A stretch of 64,000 nt of DNA from Nostoc sp. CMAA1605 (GCF_021596505.1 NZ_PJIZ01000004.1:62001-126000); one strand, 5' to 3'; shown: positions 35,476-45,716, counted from the stretch's first letter. The notes: a model not told the origin generated them from the letters alone. A program made the numbers and translations.

Positions 35476-36312
35476 ATGACAAACACAACACTACAAGCAA
35501 GCCGAGAATGGTGGTCACAAAGATGGTTAGAACTACTCGATTCCTACCGCTTTAAAAAACGCTTAGAACGTGCGAGAAACTACGCTCGTCAAGGTAACGT
35601 TCTCAGCATTGAATTTAAAGGTGCGAAAGTATTAGCTAAAGTCCAAGGTAGTGAAGTCGAACCTTATAAAGTTTCTCTTTCTCTAGATTCTTTTAGTGAT
35701 GAAGAGTGGGGCTATATTATTGAAACCATGTCCAAAAAAGCTGTTTTCGCCGCTAAATTATTAGCAGGAGAAATGCCCCAAAATATTGAAGAAGTATTCA
35801 CAGCTAATGGTTTGTCTCTATTTCCCTTCACCTTGGGTGATGTTCATAGTAAATGTTCTTGTCCTGATAAGGCTAACCCCTGTAAACATATCGGTGCAAT
35901 TTACTATCAGTTAGGCGATAGATTCAGCGAAGACCCCTTTGTTTTATTCCAATTACGAGGTAGAACTAAAGAACAAATTATTAGTGATTTACGCCAATTA
36001 CGGGGCGAAAAATTAGAAGTTAAAACAACTAAAACAGATGATGGACAAAAACTAATTAACAGGCATCAATCTAGTGTCAAAATTGATGAATGCTGGCAAT
36101 ATAATGAGCCACTAGATTCTTCTTTAGTAGTGATTACACCATCAAGTAATGAAACTGTTTTAGATATGTTGGGTGCTATTCCTTTAGCCAAAACAGAGGA
36201 TGATGCTATTAACTTAAATTCTAGCGATGTAGTGATGAAGTATTTAGAGACTCTATATAAAGATGTTAGCCAAAAAGCGATGTTAGCAGCAATGAATGTG
36301 GGTGGTAGTTAA
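35476..36312 (+). CDS. SWIM zinc-finger protein
   Basis: A 278-residue protein with a SWIM motif CxCx6CxH: C127, C129, C136 and H138 in CSCPDKANPCKH, a zinc fold used for DNA or protein contacts. The N-terminus (WWSQRWLELLDSYRFKKRLE) is typical of the bacterial SWIM proteins encoded beside SNF2 helicases. I infer that it is the partner of the SNF2 protein at 28543-31803, now separated by the metacaspase-STAND pair. Base composition is AT-rich like the SNF2 gene and unlike the STAND gene. Confidence 0.9.
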   Translation: MTNTTLQASREWWSQRWLELLDSYRFKKRLERARNYARQGNVLSIEFKGAKVLAKVQGSEVEPYKVSLSLDSFSDEEWGYIIETMSKKAVFAAKLLAGEMPQNIEEVFTANGLSLFPFTLGDVHSKCSCPDKANPCKHIGAIYYQLGDRFSEDPFVLFQLRGRTKEQIISDLRQLRGEKLEVKTTKTDDGQKLINRHQSSVKIDECWQYNEPLDSSLVVITPSSNETVLDMLGAIPLAKTEDDAINLNSSDVVMKYLETLYKDVSQKAMLAAMNVGGS

Positions 36313-36390
36313 GTTTTCTTTAGTTAACAGTCAACCAATTTTGGATTTTAGGAAACACCAAAAAATAAACTATCCTAAATAAACAGCTTA

Positions 36391-36455
36391 GTAGGGTGCG
36401 TCAGTGCGAGAAAACCTAACTATACCAAGAGATTATTCATACTGACGCACCCTAC
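36391..36455. repeat. 65-bp inverted-repeat element
   Basis: GTAGGGTGCGTCAGT at 36391-36405 is perfectly complementary to 36441-36455; the 35-bp centre is unique. Palindromic GGTGCGTCA elements of this type are widespread in Nostoc genomes as I recall. It sits between convergent SWIM and psbC genes. Confidence 0.75.
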
Positions 36456-36491
36456 AGTTTGGATATTTTTTTATCTAGAATTTCCCTAAAG

Positions 36492-36520
36492 AAAAAGGCT
36501 CTTGCTGTTACACAAGAGCC
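36492..36520 (-). terminator. Rho-independent terminator of psbDC
   Basis: GGCTCTTG (36497-36504) pairs with CAAGAGCC (36513-36520), and the minus-strand transcript then runs into a U5 tract (AAAAA at 36492-36496). It lies about 42 bp beyond the psbC stop. Confidence 0.8.
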
Positions 36521-36561
36521 GCAAAAGCGTTCGATTGTCAGTGATGAATAAAGTTTAGAAC

Positions 36562-37950
36562 CTAGTCAAGATCATTCATGAACATTACTGGTTCATTCTC
36601 ACGGTCAATACCTTTCTCGAAACCACCAGCAGCAGCACGAGCGCGTCCAGCGTGCCACAAGTGACCTACGAGGAAGAAGAAACCTAAGACGAAGTGAGAA
36701 GTTGCCAACCACGCGCGAGGAGATACGTAGTTGAAGGAGTTAATTTCGGTAGCCACACCACCTACAGAGTTCAAAGAACCCAGAGGAGCGTGAGTCATGT
36801 ATTCAGCAGCACGACGAGCTTGCCAAGGCTGAATATCATTCTTGATTTTTTCTAGGTCAAGACCGTTAGGCCCACGTAGAGGCTCTAACCAAGGGCCGCG
36901 GAAATCCCAGAAGCGCATGGTTTCACCACCGAAGATGATTTCACCTGTAGGAGAGCGCATCAAGTATTTACCCAGACCTGTGGGGCCTTGAGCAGAACCA
37001 ACGTTAGCACCTAAGCGTTGGTCACGAATCAAGAAGGTTAAAGCTTGAGCTTGAGAAGCTTCAGGGCCAGTTGGGCCGAAGAATTCGCTGGGGTAAACGG
37101 TGTTGTTGTACCAAACCATGCAAGAAGCAATGAAGCCCATTAAGGACAACGCGCCCAAGCTGTAGGATAGGTAAGCTTCACCAGACCAGATGAAAGCACG
37201 ACGCGCCCAACCAAAAGGCTTGGTGAAAATGTGCCAAATACCACCAGAGATACAGATTAAAGCAATCCAAATGTGACCGCCGATAACATCTTCCATGTTA
37301 TCTACGCTGACAATCCAGCCTTCGCCACCAAAAGGAGATTTGATTAAATAACCGAAGATGACGGCAGGGTTGAGGGTTGGATTGGTAATTACACGCACAT
37401 CACCGCCACCAGGGGCCCAGGTATCGTAGACACCGCCGAAGAACATCGCCTTCAGCACTAACAGCAACGCACCACAACCCAAAATGATCAGGTGGAAACC
37501 GATGATGTTGGTCATTTTGTTTTTGTCTTTCCAGTCATAACCGAAGAAGGAAGAATACTCTTCTAAGGTTTCTGGGCCGCGTACAGCGTGATAAATACCA
37601 CCAAAGCCCAGGACTGCGGAAGAAATGAGGTGAAGTACACCAGCTACGAAGTAAGGGAAGGTGTCAAAAACTTCACCACCAGCACCTACACCCCAACCTA
37701 AAGTAGCGAGGTGAGGTAACAGGATTAAACCCTGTTCGTACATTGGTTTTTCTGGAACGAAGTGAGCGACTTCAAATAAGGTCATCGCTCCAGCCCAGAA
37801 GACAATCAAACCAGCGTGAGCAACGTGTGCGCCCAGCAGTTTACCAGATAAGTTGATGAGGCGAGCATTACCAGACCACCAAGCGAAACCTGTGGATTCT
37901 TGGTCGCGTCCGCCGCCCATAACGGCAGTTCTATTAGAGAGCGTTACCAC
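36562..37950 (-). CDS. psbC: Photosystem II CP43 chlorophyll-binding protein
   Basis: CP43 is an inner antenna of photosystem II and supplies ligands near the Mn4CaO5 cluster. I choose GTG 37950-37948 ([17 protein letters not shown]), giving 462 residues and a 17-bp overlap with the psbD end, the classical psbD-psbC arrangement. A longer frame upstream reads through psbD in another frame and is rejected; a later ATG (MGGGRDQ) is possible but less typical. Six membrane helices and the large lumenal loop containing [19 protein letters not shown] are present. Translation is probably coupled to psbD. Confidence 0.97.
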   Translation of the reverse strand: MVTLSNRTAVMGGGRDQESTGFAWWSGNARLINLSGKLLGAHVAHAGLIVFWAGAMTLFEVAHFVPEKPMYEQGLILLPHLATLGWGVGAGGEVFDTFPYFVAGVLHLISSAVLGFGGIYHAVRGPETLEEYSSFFGYDWKDKNKMTNIIGFHLIILGCGALLLVLKAMFFGGVYDTWAPGGGDVRVITNPTLNPAVIFGYLIKSPFGGEGWIVSVDNMEDVIGGHIWIALICISGGIWHIFTKPFGWARRAFIWSGEAYLSYSLGALSLMGFIASCMVWYNNTVYPSEFFGPTGPEASQAQALTFLIRDQRLGANVGSAQGPTGLGKYLMRSPTGEIIFGGETMRFWDFRGPWLEPLRGPNGLDLEKIKNDIQPWQARRAAEYMTHAPLGSLNSVGGVATEINSFNYVSPRAWLATSHFVLGFFFLVGHLWHAGRARAAAGGFEKGIDRENEPVMFMNDLD

Positions 37951-38989
37951 GTGGTAGTACCTCTTCGGGGAATACAAATTTTTCGTGAGGCTGGTCTTGA
38001 GGAGCCATCCAAGCGCGGATACCCTCATTCAGCAAAATGTTCTTGGTATAGAAAGTTTCAAATTCTGGGTCTTCAGCCGCGCGCAACTCTTGGGATACGA
38101 AGTCATACGCCCGCAAGTTGAGTGCTAAACCAACGATACCCACAGCCGCCATCCACAATCCTGTGACGGGTACGAACAGCATGAAGAAGTGTAACCAACG
38201 TTTGTTGGAGAAGGCAATCCCGAATATCTGTGACCAGAATCGGTTGGCTGTCACCATTGAGTAGGTTTCTTCTGATTGGGTGGGGTTGAAGGCGCGGAAG
38301 GTGTTGGCTCCTTCGCCGTCTTCAAATAGGGTGTTTTCTACTGTGGCTCCATGAATCGCACACAATAGCGCACCACCTAATACACCCGCTACTCCCATCA
38401 TGTGGAAGGGGTTGAGGGTGAAGTTGTGGAACCCTTGTACGAATAGGATGAACCGGAAAATTCCTGCTACTCCGAAGCTGGGTGCAAAGAACCAGCTAGA
38501 TTGTCCCAAGGGGTACATCAAGAAGACGCTGACGAATACCGCGATGGGGGCTGAGAATGCTAGGGCGTTGTATGGTCTAATTCCTACTAACCGTGCAATC
38601 TCGAATTGACGTAGCATGAAGCCGATTAATCCGAAGGCTCCGTGTAATGCTACGAATGGCCATAATCCACCTAGTTGACACCAACGGGTGAAGTCGCCTT
38701 GGGCTTCTGGCCCCCACAACAGCAATAGGGAGTGTCCTAAGCTGTCTGCTGGTGTGGATACTGCTACTGTTAGGAAGTTACATCCTTCTAGGTAGGATGA
38801 TGCTAGTCCGTGGGTGTACCAGGATGTGACGAAGGTTGTACCGGTTAGCCAACCGCCTAATGCTAGGAAGGCGCAGGGGAATAGTAATATCCCTGACCAC
38901 CCTACGAATACGAAGCGATCGCGCTTTAACCAGTCGTCTAGTACGTCAAACCACCCTCTACTGGGGGCGCGTCCTACTGCGATGGTCAT
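37934..38989 (-). CDS. psbD: Photosystem II D2 reaction-centre protein
   Basis: D2 binds half of the P680 pigments, QA and the non-haem iron. The 351-residue protein from [20 protein letters not shown] has the standard length, five membrane helices and the ligand-rich segment [20 protein letters not shown]. It ends [12 protein letters not shown]. Codon use in the first two-thirds (many CCT, GGT and GTA-type choices seen as repeated T-rich triplets on the plus strand) looks different from the last third and psbC, possibly from gene conversion with another psbD copy. The operon psbD-psbC runs leftward. Confidence 0.97.
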   Translation of the reverse strand: MTIAVGRAPSRGWFDVLDDWLKRDRFVFVGWSGILLFPCAFLALGGWLTGTTFVTSWYTHGLASSYLEGCNFLTVAVSTPADSLGHSLLLLWGPEAQGDFTRWCQLGGLWPFVALHGAFGLIGFMLRQFEIARLVGIRPYNALAFSAPIAVFVSVFLMYPLGQSSWFFAPSFGVAGIFRFILFVQGFHNFTLNPFHMMGVAGVLGGALLCAIHGATVENTLFEDGEGANTFRAFNPTQSEETYSMVTANRFWSQIFGIAFSNKRWLHFFMLFVPVTGLWMAAVGIVGLALNLRAYDFVSQELRAAEDPEFETFYTKNILLNEGIRAWMAPQDQPHEKFVFPEEVLPRGNAL

Positions 38990-39566
38990 CTAACTAAATC
39001 CTCTTTTACTAAAATTGCAACGTTTCTAAGCAGAACCTTTGAGGAGTTTCATCCCGTAAGCGACTGCCGCGAGGAAATAACGTTTTTTTTGACAATTTCA
39101 GCAGTTTACCACTACTGAGTTTCTGAGATTCTGCTAATTATGAAAGTCAGCGTTTCTCAGGCATATGTCGTTACACGTACCACAAGCTAGTTACCTAGCT
39201 TGTAGTAACTTAATGCTTCTTAACTTATCACATTGTTCGGGTTTTCGCTCAACCCACTTAGGGAAATCAAGTATTGATCACGATCCTACTAAATACTATC
39301 AATATCAGAAATTTTACAATCTGACACAACTTTTCTCAGAAATCTTATTTAGGGGGTTGGGGACTGGGGACTGGGGATTGGGGATTGGGGATTGGGGATT
39401 GGGGATTGGGAGAAAAGAGCAGGGGAAGCAGGGGAAGAAATATTAATGGCTGTGGACTATTGACTAATGACTAATGACTAATGACTAAACATTAAACTTG
39501 CAAGACATCCTGTTAAAATGGCAGACTTTTAGTGAAAGGGAAGCACTCACAGGCCAAGGTAGTTCA
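38990..39566. promoter_or_regulatory. psbD/ycf4 divergent region with tandem repeats
   Basis: This 577-bp region must carry the psbD promoter and 5' leader (left part, AT-rich 39000-39160) and the ycf4 promoter. GGGGACT/GGGGATT heptamers occupy 39356-39412 and TGACTAA heptamers 39461-39487. No gene is credible. Confidence 0.6.
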
Positions 39567-40136
39567 ATGACTGGATCAACAACTGTTAACAAAGGCGATC
39601 GCCTTCTACATCAAAACGTCCTCGGTTCGCGTAGGTTTAGTAACTACTGGTGGGCAACTATCGTGACAATGGGAGCTACAGGCTTTTTATTGGCAGGTCT
39701 ATCCAGTTACTTAAAAGTCAATTTACTCATAGTTACCGACCCGTCTCAATTAGTATTTATCCCCCAAGGACTAGTAATGGGGCTTTATGGTACGGCAGGG
39801 CTGCTATTAGCATCGTATTTGTGGCTAGCTATCCTTTTGGATCTGGGCGGCGGCTACAACGATTTCAATAAGGAAACTGGTTACTTGAAAATCTTTCGCT
39901 GGGGTTTTCCTGGCAAAAATCGGCGGATTGAAATCGACTCTCGTATTCAAGATGTGCAGTCTGTGCGGATAGAAATTAAAGAAGGGATCAATCCTCGACG
40001 TGCGCTGTATTTGCGTGTTAAAGGCCGTCGTGACATTCCTTTGACACGGGTAGGACAACCATTACCGCTATCCGAGTTAGAAACTCAAGGTGCAGAATTG
40101 GCCAGATTTTTAGAAGTTCCATTAGAGGGACTTTAA
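39567..40136 (+). CDS. ycf4: Photosystem I assembly protein Ycf4
   Basis: Ycf4 is a thylakoid scaffold for photosystem I assembly. From ATG 39567 the protein starts [20 protein letters not shown] and has 189 residues, the normal family size; an in-frame upstream ATG at 39498 adds 23 non-conserved residues and is rejected. An AAGG ribosome site lies upstream. Two membrane hairpin helices (about 25-45 and 70-92) precede a soluble domain with [20 protein letters not shown] and [12 protein letters not shown]. It diverges from psbDC. Confidence 0.94.
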   Translation: MTGSTTVNKGDRLLHQNVLGSRRFSNYWWATIVTMGATGFLLAGLSSYLKVNLLIVTDPSQLVFIPQGLVMGLYGTAGLLLASYLWLAILLDLGGGYNDFNKETGYLKIFRWGFPGKNRRIEIDSRIQDVQSVRIEIKEGINPRRALYLRVKGRRDIPLTRVGQPLPLSELETQGAELARFLEVPLEGL

Positions 40137-40271
40137 CAGAAAAAAGGCTCTCATGAAAAAGGCAAAGTGTTAATTCACATTAGACGTAATTAACAATCAA
40201 CATCTTTTGCCTTTTTCCCAGCCACTTGCCGCTTGCCAAAAACAGGCTAAGATACACTGGTTGAGTCAGTA

Positions 40272-41068
40272 ATGGCAATGCGGTTAAAAGTTTCACAATT
40301 TTTTGTTGCACTTGTGATAGTTGGTGCTTTGATGTTGGGGGCTGTTCTACACAGCAGGCTAGTTCCACTACCTCCCAAACATCAACAACAGCCGAAACAA
40401 CCACGACAGCAACCACTGAAGCAACCACTGTATCTAATAATACAAATGAGAGTGTTCCAGGTATGAAAGATTTACCCCGTCTTGAAGGTAAAGCTACCGT
40501 GGTGATGACGGTCAACGGCTCGCCGATTACTATCGAGGTAGACGGTACAAATGCTCCCATCACAGCTGGTAACTTTGTCGATTTAGTTCAAAAGGGCGTT
40601 TACGATGGTTTGGTGTTCCATCGTGTTGTACGTGATCCCCAGCCGTTTGTAGTGCAAGGTGGCGATCCTCAAAGTAAAGAAGGCTCAAATGTTCCTGCTA
40701 GCAGATGGGGAACAGGCGGTTACATTGATGCTGTAAGTAAGAAAGAACGTTATATACCCTTAGAAATCAAACCCGAAGGGGAAGCTAGCCCAATTTACAG
40801 TAAAACATTTGAGCAAGCACGTATTACCAAAGCACCTCAATTAAGACATAAACAAGGTGCGGTAGCGATGGCGCGATCGCAAAACCCTGATTCTGCATCT
40901 TCTCAGTTCTATTTTGCGCTAGCAGATTTAGGATTTTTAGATGGTAACTATGCCGTATTCGGTTATGTCACCGATGGTTTTGACGTAGTTAACAAAATTC
41001 AGCAAGGCGATCGCATCACTTCTGCTAAAGTCACTCAAGGCGGCGAAAACTTGAAAGTTGGACAATAG
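40272..41068 (+). CDS. Cyclophilin-type peptidyl-prolyl isomerase, lipoprotein signal split off by a frameshift
   Basis: The isomerase domain is intact from about 40463 ([20 protein letters not shown]) to 41068, with [18 protein letters not shown] and the active-site region [19 protein letters not shown]. Upstream, ATG 40272 starts a lipoprotein-like signal ([20 protein letters not shown] then MLG), but the frame changes at the G5 run 40337-40341. One added G would read MLGGC followed by a Ser/Thr-rich linker (STQQASSTT) into the isomerase in one frame, with Cys as lipid site. So I infer a one-base loss, real or a sequencing error. As given, translation could still start at 40463 as an unlipidated form. 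Role: folding at the membrane or thylakoid lumen/periplasm. Confidence 0.88.
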
Positions 41069-41071
41069 TTT

Positions 41072-41165
41072 TTGGGCATGGGGCATTGGGGCATGGGGCA
41101 TAGGAGAGCAAAACACTTAAATATTCTCCCCTATACCCTTACACCCTTACACCCCTATACCCTTG
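41072..41165. repeat. GGGGCAT and ACCCTTACACCCCT tandem repeats
   Basis: GGGGCAT units (41077-41102) and TACACCCTTACACCCC-type octamers (41130-41165) fill the gap between the isomerase and the ketoacyl synthase, and extend the latter's frame artificially. Confidence 0.75.
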
Positions 41166-41170
41166 TTGAA

Positions 41171-42331
41171 ATGGTTGAAGTTGTGATCACTGGTATTGGT
41201 TTAGTTTCTGCCTTGGGTACAAGTCTAGAGGGGAGTTGGCAGAAATTAATTGCTGGTGAGTCTGGAATTAAGCTACATCAACCGTTTCAGGAATTAGAAC
41301 CACTACCTCTGGGTCTAATTGGTCAACAACCAGCTAGTTTAAGAATGCTTACTGAGCTGGTTGTTGATGCCGCAATCAAGGATGCTGGTATATTGACAAA
41401 ATTACCAAATTGTGCAGTTGTAATTGGTTCTAGTCGTAGCCATCAAGCATCCTGGGAAAAATTGGCGAGGAATAGGTATACAAAATCTCTCAATCAAGAC
41501 TTATCTGTCATCGGGGAAAGATTAGAGGATTGGTTAGAGACTTTACCTCACATGAATGCGATCGCATCTGCTAGACAAATTGGTGCAGAAGGGATAGTTT
41601 TAGCACCAATGGCTGCTTGTTCTACGGGAATTTGGGCAATTTCGCAAGCCGCATTATTAATTAAAACAGGACAATGTGAAATAGCGATCGCAGGCGCAAC
41701 GGAAGCACCTATTACACCCTTGACTATTTCAGGGTTTCAACAAATGGGTGCTTTAGCTAAAACTGGCGCGTATCCTTTTGATAAGCATCGAGAAGGGTTA
41801 GTTTTGGGTGAAGGAGGAGCTGTATTTGTTTTAGAATCAAAAGCATTAGCCCAAAAGCGTCAAGCCAAGATTTATGGTGAAATTTTAGGATTTGGGTTGA
41901 CGGCAGACGCACATCATCCCAATCAACCAGACTTAGAGGGTAAAAGTGCGATCGCAGCTATTAAACAGGCTCTAGAACGCAGTCATATTCAGCCTCATGA
42001 TATAGATTACATTCATGCTCACGGTACAGCTACCCAGCTAAATGACCAGATGGAAAGTAGCGTGATCAAAAAATTATTTTCCCATTCGGTCGCAGTTAGT
42101 TCCACTAAGGGAGCTACAGGTCATACACTAGGAGCATCGGGAGCTTTAGGATTAGCTTTTACATTGTTAGGGATGCAACACCAAATTTTGCCTCCAAACA
42201 TAGGATTAAAGCAATCGGAATTTGACTTGAATTTTGTTCGCACCGCGTATCATTGTCAAATTCGCCAAGCACTATGTTTAAGTTTTGGTTTCGGCGGACA
42301 AAATGCGGTGATTGTGGTTAAGAAAAATTAG
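41171..42331 (+). CDS. Beta-ketoacyl-ACP synthase (KAS II / FabF family)
   Basis: From ATG 41171 (MVEVVITGIGLVSALG) the thiolase-fold enzyme has 386 residues, about 25-30 short of a typical FabF. Catalytic residues are all present: C150 in MAACSTG, H284 in HAHGTAT, K313 and H318 in KGATGHTLGASG. It condenses malonyl-ACP with an acyl chain. It stands away from the fab genes, and the shorter length and divergent N-terminal half (SRSHQASWEKLARNRY) suggest a specialised acyl chain, perhaps a glycolipid or secondary metabolite; that is inference. Frame upstream of 41171 is tandem repeat and rejected. Confidence 0.9.
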   Translation: MVEVVITGIGLVSALGTSLEGSWQKLIAGESGIKLHQPFQELEPLPLGLIGQQPASLRMLTELVVDAAIKDAGILTKLPNCAVVIGSSRSHQASWEKLARNRYTKSLNQDLSVIGERLEDWLETLPHMNAIASARQIGAEGIVLAPMAACSTGIWAISQAALLIKTGQCEIAIAGATEAPITPLTISGFQQMGALAKTGAYPFDKHREGLVLGEGGAVFVLESKALAQKRQAKIYGEILGFGLTADAHHPNQPDLEGKSAIAAIKQALERSHIQPHDIDYIHAHGTATQLNDQMESSVIKKLFSHSVAVSSTKGATGHTLGASGALGLAFTLLGMQHQILPPNIGLKQSEFDLNFVRTAYHCQIRQALCLSFGFGGQNAVIVVKKN

Positions 42332-42349
42332 TAATCACCGCATTTTATT
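42301..42349. terminator. Hairpin overlapping the end of the ketoacyl synthase gene
   Basis: AAATGCGGTGATT (42301-42313) pairs perfectly with 42333-42345, spanning the stop codon, followed by T-rich sequence. Being nearly symmetric, it may also end the convergent RTX gene. Confidence 0.65.
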
Positions 42350-42362
42350 AGTTGAGAAATAT

Positions 42363-45300
42363 TCAAATGAACTCTATCTGTGAATTAGGGGAAAATCCAG
42401 TAGGAAGATTTTCCAGCGTAGCAAATTTGTTTCCTTCAAAAAACAAACTACCAGTAGAGGCATCGTAGCTAAAATTATTAATATCAGTAGTGCCGAACAT
42501 CACTTGATAAATCTGGATTTTGTCACCTTCACTAATATTAAAGTCTTTAATAATATCTACCCCTTCAGATACATTATTAAAGACAAATTTATCTTGACCT
42601 AAACCACCAGTGAGGATATCGTTACCATCACCACCCATCAAAGAGTCATCACCATCACCACTAAGCAAAGTATCATCATCGCCTTCTCCCATGAGAGTGT
42701 CGTTACCACTCCCGCCTGTTAAATAATCATTGCCAAAGTAACCCCAAATGTAATCATCACCACTACCACCATTGAGGTTATCGTCGCCTTCATATCCATC
42801 TAGAAAATCATCACCACCGTTACCTATTAACAGGTTATTTTGACTGTCTCCGACGATATCATCACTTTGATTTGAGCCTTTGACATTATCAAAGTTTTCT
42901 ATGGCAAATGATTTAATTCCAGAAAGACTAATAACATCGAAAAATTGATAGTTAAGATTCACATTAATTGAGGTATTGGAGTCTGCTGTGGAAGCATCAA
43001 TAATGTTATTACTGGCATTCGCGTTAACAACAACTCTTTCTATGTTGACTAGTTCATCTTCACCTAAACCACCATCTTTTTGAATCACACCAGTTTGTAA
43101 GAAAGTGATATTTTTGGTGATTTGGCTATAGTCGGCAGTGTCATAATCTCCCCCACCATTTAAGGTATTGTTACCACTACCCCCATAAAGGATGTCATTC
43201 CCATATCCCCCATTAATAATGTCATCGCCACCATAACCAAACAATTGATTATCTTGACTATCACCCGTGAGAGAATCAGCCTGATTTGTCCCTTTAACAT
43301 CATCAAAATTCACCACATTCCAAGATTGAGAACCATTGACAGTGATAATTTGATTAGCAAGATTGGCATTAATTGAGGTGATAGTAGTCAGTGAGGAAAC
43401 ATCAATAGTATTGTTAGCTGTCGTAGCATCAGCGATGATTGTTTGAATGTCAGTGAGTGTGTCTGTACCTAAAACACCTTTCTTAACAGTATTAACAGGA
43501 ACAAAAGTAATGCTTTCACCCAATTGACTGTAATCAGCACGATTATTACCAGTCCCACCATCGAGAGTGTCATTACCACCACTCCCTCGGATAGTGTCAT
43601 CACCACCATTAGCAAATAACTGATTATTGCCAGTATTGCCAGTGATGGTATCATTGCGACTTGTACCCCTGACATGATCAAAGTTGACCACGCTGAGAGT
43701 TTTCACACCACTGCTGTTAGTCACAGTTAAAGTCTGAGTTTGGAGATTAGCATTGATGCTGGCGTTGTTTCCCCATGTGGACGCATCGATGATGTCGTGT
43801 AAATAACTGCTGTTAGCAATAATCTTTTCGATGTTGAGGATTTGGTCTTGTCCTGATGTGCCTTTGTCGATGCGGTCAATGGCTGTGAGAATGATTTGTT
43901 GATAGCGTTGACTGTAATCTGCGGTATCTGTCCCACTTCCACCATTGAGGATGTCGTTACCTGCGCTTGCTTCTAAGATATCTTCGTTTGCACCACCGTC
44001 AAGGCTATCGTTGCCATCTTCGCCATTGAGGATGTCTTTTCCATATCCTCCCTCTAGGATGTCGTCTCCACTCCCGCCTTTGAGGATGTCGTCGTTTTCT
44101 CCTCCCATCAGGCGATCGCTTTGCGCTCCTCCATACAAGCTATCATTGCCGTATCCGCCATCTAATATGTCTTCTCCTGTGTCTCCGTAGAGGATGTCAT
44201 CTCCATATCCTCCCTCTAAAATGTCGTTGCTGTAACTCCCGATAATTTCATCATTGCCATTTCCTCCATACAGACTGTCATTCCCGTATCCCCCATTAAT
44301 AATGTCATCGCCACCATAGCCAAATAATTGATTATCTTGACTATCACCCGTCAGAGAATCAGCCTGATTTGTCCCTTTAACATCATCAAAATTCACCACC
44401 CTCCAAGATTGAGAACCATTGACAGTGATAGTTTGATTAGCCAAATTGGCATTAATTGAGGTGATTGTAGTCAGTGAGGAAACATCAATAGTATTGTTAG
44501 CTGCCGTGGCATCAGCGATGATTGTTTGAATGTCGGTGAGTGTGTCAGTACCGAGATTAGATTTTTTGATAGTGTTAAAAGGAACAAAAGTAATACTTTG
44601 ACCAAGTTGACTGTAATCAGCACGATTATTACCAGTCCCACCATCGAGGGTATCGTTACCACCACTTCCTCGGATAGTGTCATCACCACCATTACCAAAT
44701 AACTGATTATTGCCCAGATTCCCAGTGATGGTATCATTGCGACTTGTACCCCTGACATGATCAAAGTTGACCACGCTGAGAGTTTTCACACCACTGCTAT
44801 CAGTCACAGTTAAACTTTGAGTTTGCAAATTAGCATTGATGCTGGCGTTGTTTCCCCATGTGGACGCATCGATGATGTCGTGTAAATAACTGCTGTTAGC
44901 AATAATCTTTTCGATGTTGAGGATTTGGTCTTGTCCTGATGTGCCTTTGTCGATGCGGTCAATGGCTGTGAGAATGATTTGTTGATAGCGTTGACTGTAA
45001 TCTGCGGTATCTGTTCCACTTCCGCCATTGAGGATGTCGTTACCTGCGCTGGCTTCTAAAATATCTTCGTTTGCGCCACCATCCAGGCTATCGTTCCCAT
45101 CTTCGCCATTGAGGATGTCTTTTCCATATCCTCCCTCTAGGATGTCGTCTCCACTCCCGCCTTTGAGGATGTCGTCGTTTTCTCCTCCCATCAGGCGATC
45201 GCTTTGCGCTCCTCCATACAAGATATCATTGCCGTAACCGCCATCTAAGGTGTCTTCTCCTGTGTCTCCGTAGAGGGTGTCATCTCCATATCCTCCCTCT

Positions 45301-45473
45301 ATGATGTCGTTGCTGTAACTCCCATTAATTATGTCGTTTCCATTTTCTCCATACAGACTATCATTCCCGTATCCCCCATTAATCGTGTCGTCACCGTCAT
45401 AACCGTAGATTTGGTCATCATCACTATTACCGATGAGAATGTTATTGAGAGAATTACCTTTAATTAGTCCCAT
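42363..45473 (-). CDS. Large RTX-type calcium-binding repeat protein
   Basis: About 1036 residues from ATG 45473 (MGLIKGNSLNNILIGNSDDD); a TTG two codons earlier is possible. The protein is almost wholly GGxGxDxLx nonapeptides, which form calcium-bound parallel beta-rolls, alternating with two-strand linkers (ADYSQ...NVVNFDHVRGTSRNDTITG). At DNA level a 1083-bp unit is tandemly duplicated (about 43190-44270 and 44273-45353). The C-terminus (KFVFNNVSEGVDIIKDFNIS) is the usual secretion region of type I-exported RTX proteins. No catalytic domain is seen, so a surface or matrix role is likelier than a toxin. No type I secretion genes are adjacent. Confidence 0.93.
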   Translation of the reverse strand: MGLIKGNSLNNILIGNSDDDQIYGYDGDDTINGGYGNDSLYGENGNDIINGSYSNDIIEGGYGDDTLYGDTGEDTLDGGYGNDILYGGAQSDRLMGGENDDILKGGSGDDILEGGYGKDILNGEDGNDSLDGGANEDILEASAGNDILNGGSGTDTADYSQRYQQIILTAIDRIDKGTSGQDQILNIEKIIANSSYLHDIIDASTWGNNASINANLQTQSLTVTDSSGVKTLSVVNFDHVRGTSRNDTITGNLGNNQLFGNGGDDTIRGSGGNDTLDGGTGNNRADYSQLGQSITFVPFNTIKKSNLGTDTLTDIQTIIADATAANNTIDVSSLTTITSINANLANQTITVNGSQSWRVVNFDDVKGTNQADSLTGDSQDNQLFGYGGDDIINGGYGNDSLYGGNGNDEIIGSYSNDILEGGYGDDILYGDTGEDILDGGYGNDSLYGGAQSDRLMGGENDDILKGGSGDDILEGGYGKDILNGEDGNDSLDGGANEDILEASAGNDILNGGSGTDTADYSQRYQQIILTAIDRIDKGTSGQDQILNIEKIIANSSYLHDIIDASTWGNNASINANLQTQTLTVTNSSGVKTLSVVNFDHVRGTSRNDTITGNTGNNQLFANGGDDTIRGSGGNDTLDGGTGNNRADYSQLGESITFVPVNTVKKGVLGTDTLTDIQTIIADATTANNTIDVSSLTTITSINANLANQIITVNGSQSWNVVNFDDVKGTNQADSLTGDSQDNQLFGYGGDDIINGGYGNDILYGGSGNNTLNGGGDYDTADYSQITKNITFLQTGVIQKDGGLGEDELVNIERVVVNANASNNIIDASTADSNTSINVNLNYQFFDVISLSGIKSFAIENFDNVKGSNQSDDIVGDSQNNLLIGNGGDDFLDGYEGDDNLNGGSGDDYIWGYFGNDYLTGGSGNDTLMGEGDDDTLLSGDGDDSLMGGDGNDILTGGLGQDKFVFNNVSEGVDIIKDFNISEGDKIQIYQVMFGTTDINNFSYDASTGSLFFEGNKFATLENLPTGFSPNSQIEFI
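43190..45353 (-). repeat. 1083-bp tandem duplication inside the RTX gene
   Basis: Segments offset by exactly 1083 bp (361 codons) are near-identical, for example the blocks near 43921 and 45004, and CATTAATAAT at 43211 and 44294. A third partial unit begins at about 45353. Confidence 0.9.
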
Positions 45474-45716
45474 GTTCAAAAATGGTGATTGTGTAACTTC
45501 TGATGTCAGCCAACTTTGTGAAGACAGATTTATGAAGTTTGATTAAAAATTAACAAATTCAACATGAAGTTAACATATGTGATATTCAATCAGCAAACAT
45601 CACCGAATGTGCTAGCAACTAGTTAGCAAATACACCAAGAATGAAAACAGCTAAAAAAATCCCCAATCCCTCACAGGTGTAGGTTTTTTACGTTGTGTAC
45701 CAAAAACCTTGGTTTT

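Noticed and set aside
43945..45237. Plus-strand ORFs of 69-81 codons and minus-strand out-of-frame ORFs inside the RTX gene
   Set aside because: Shadows of the repetitive RTX reading frame; they recur with the same 1083-bp period.
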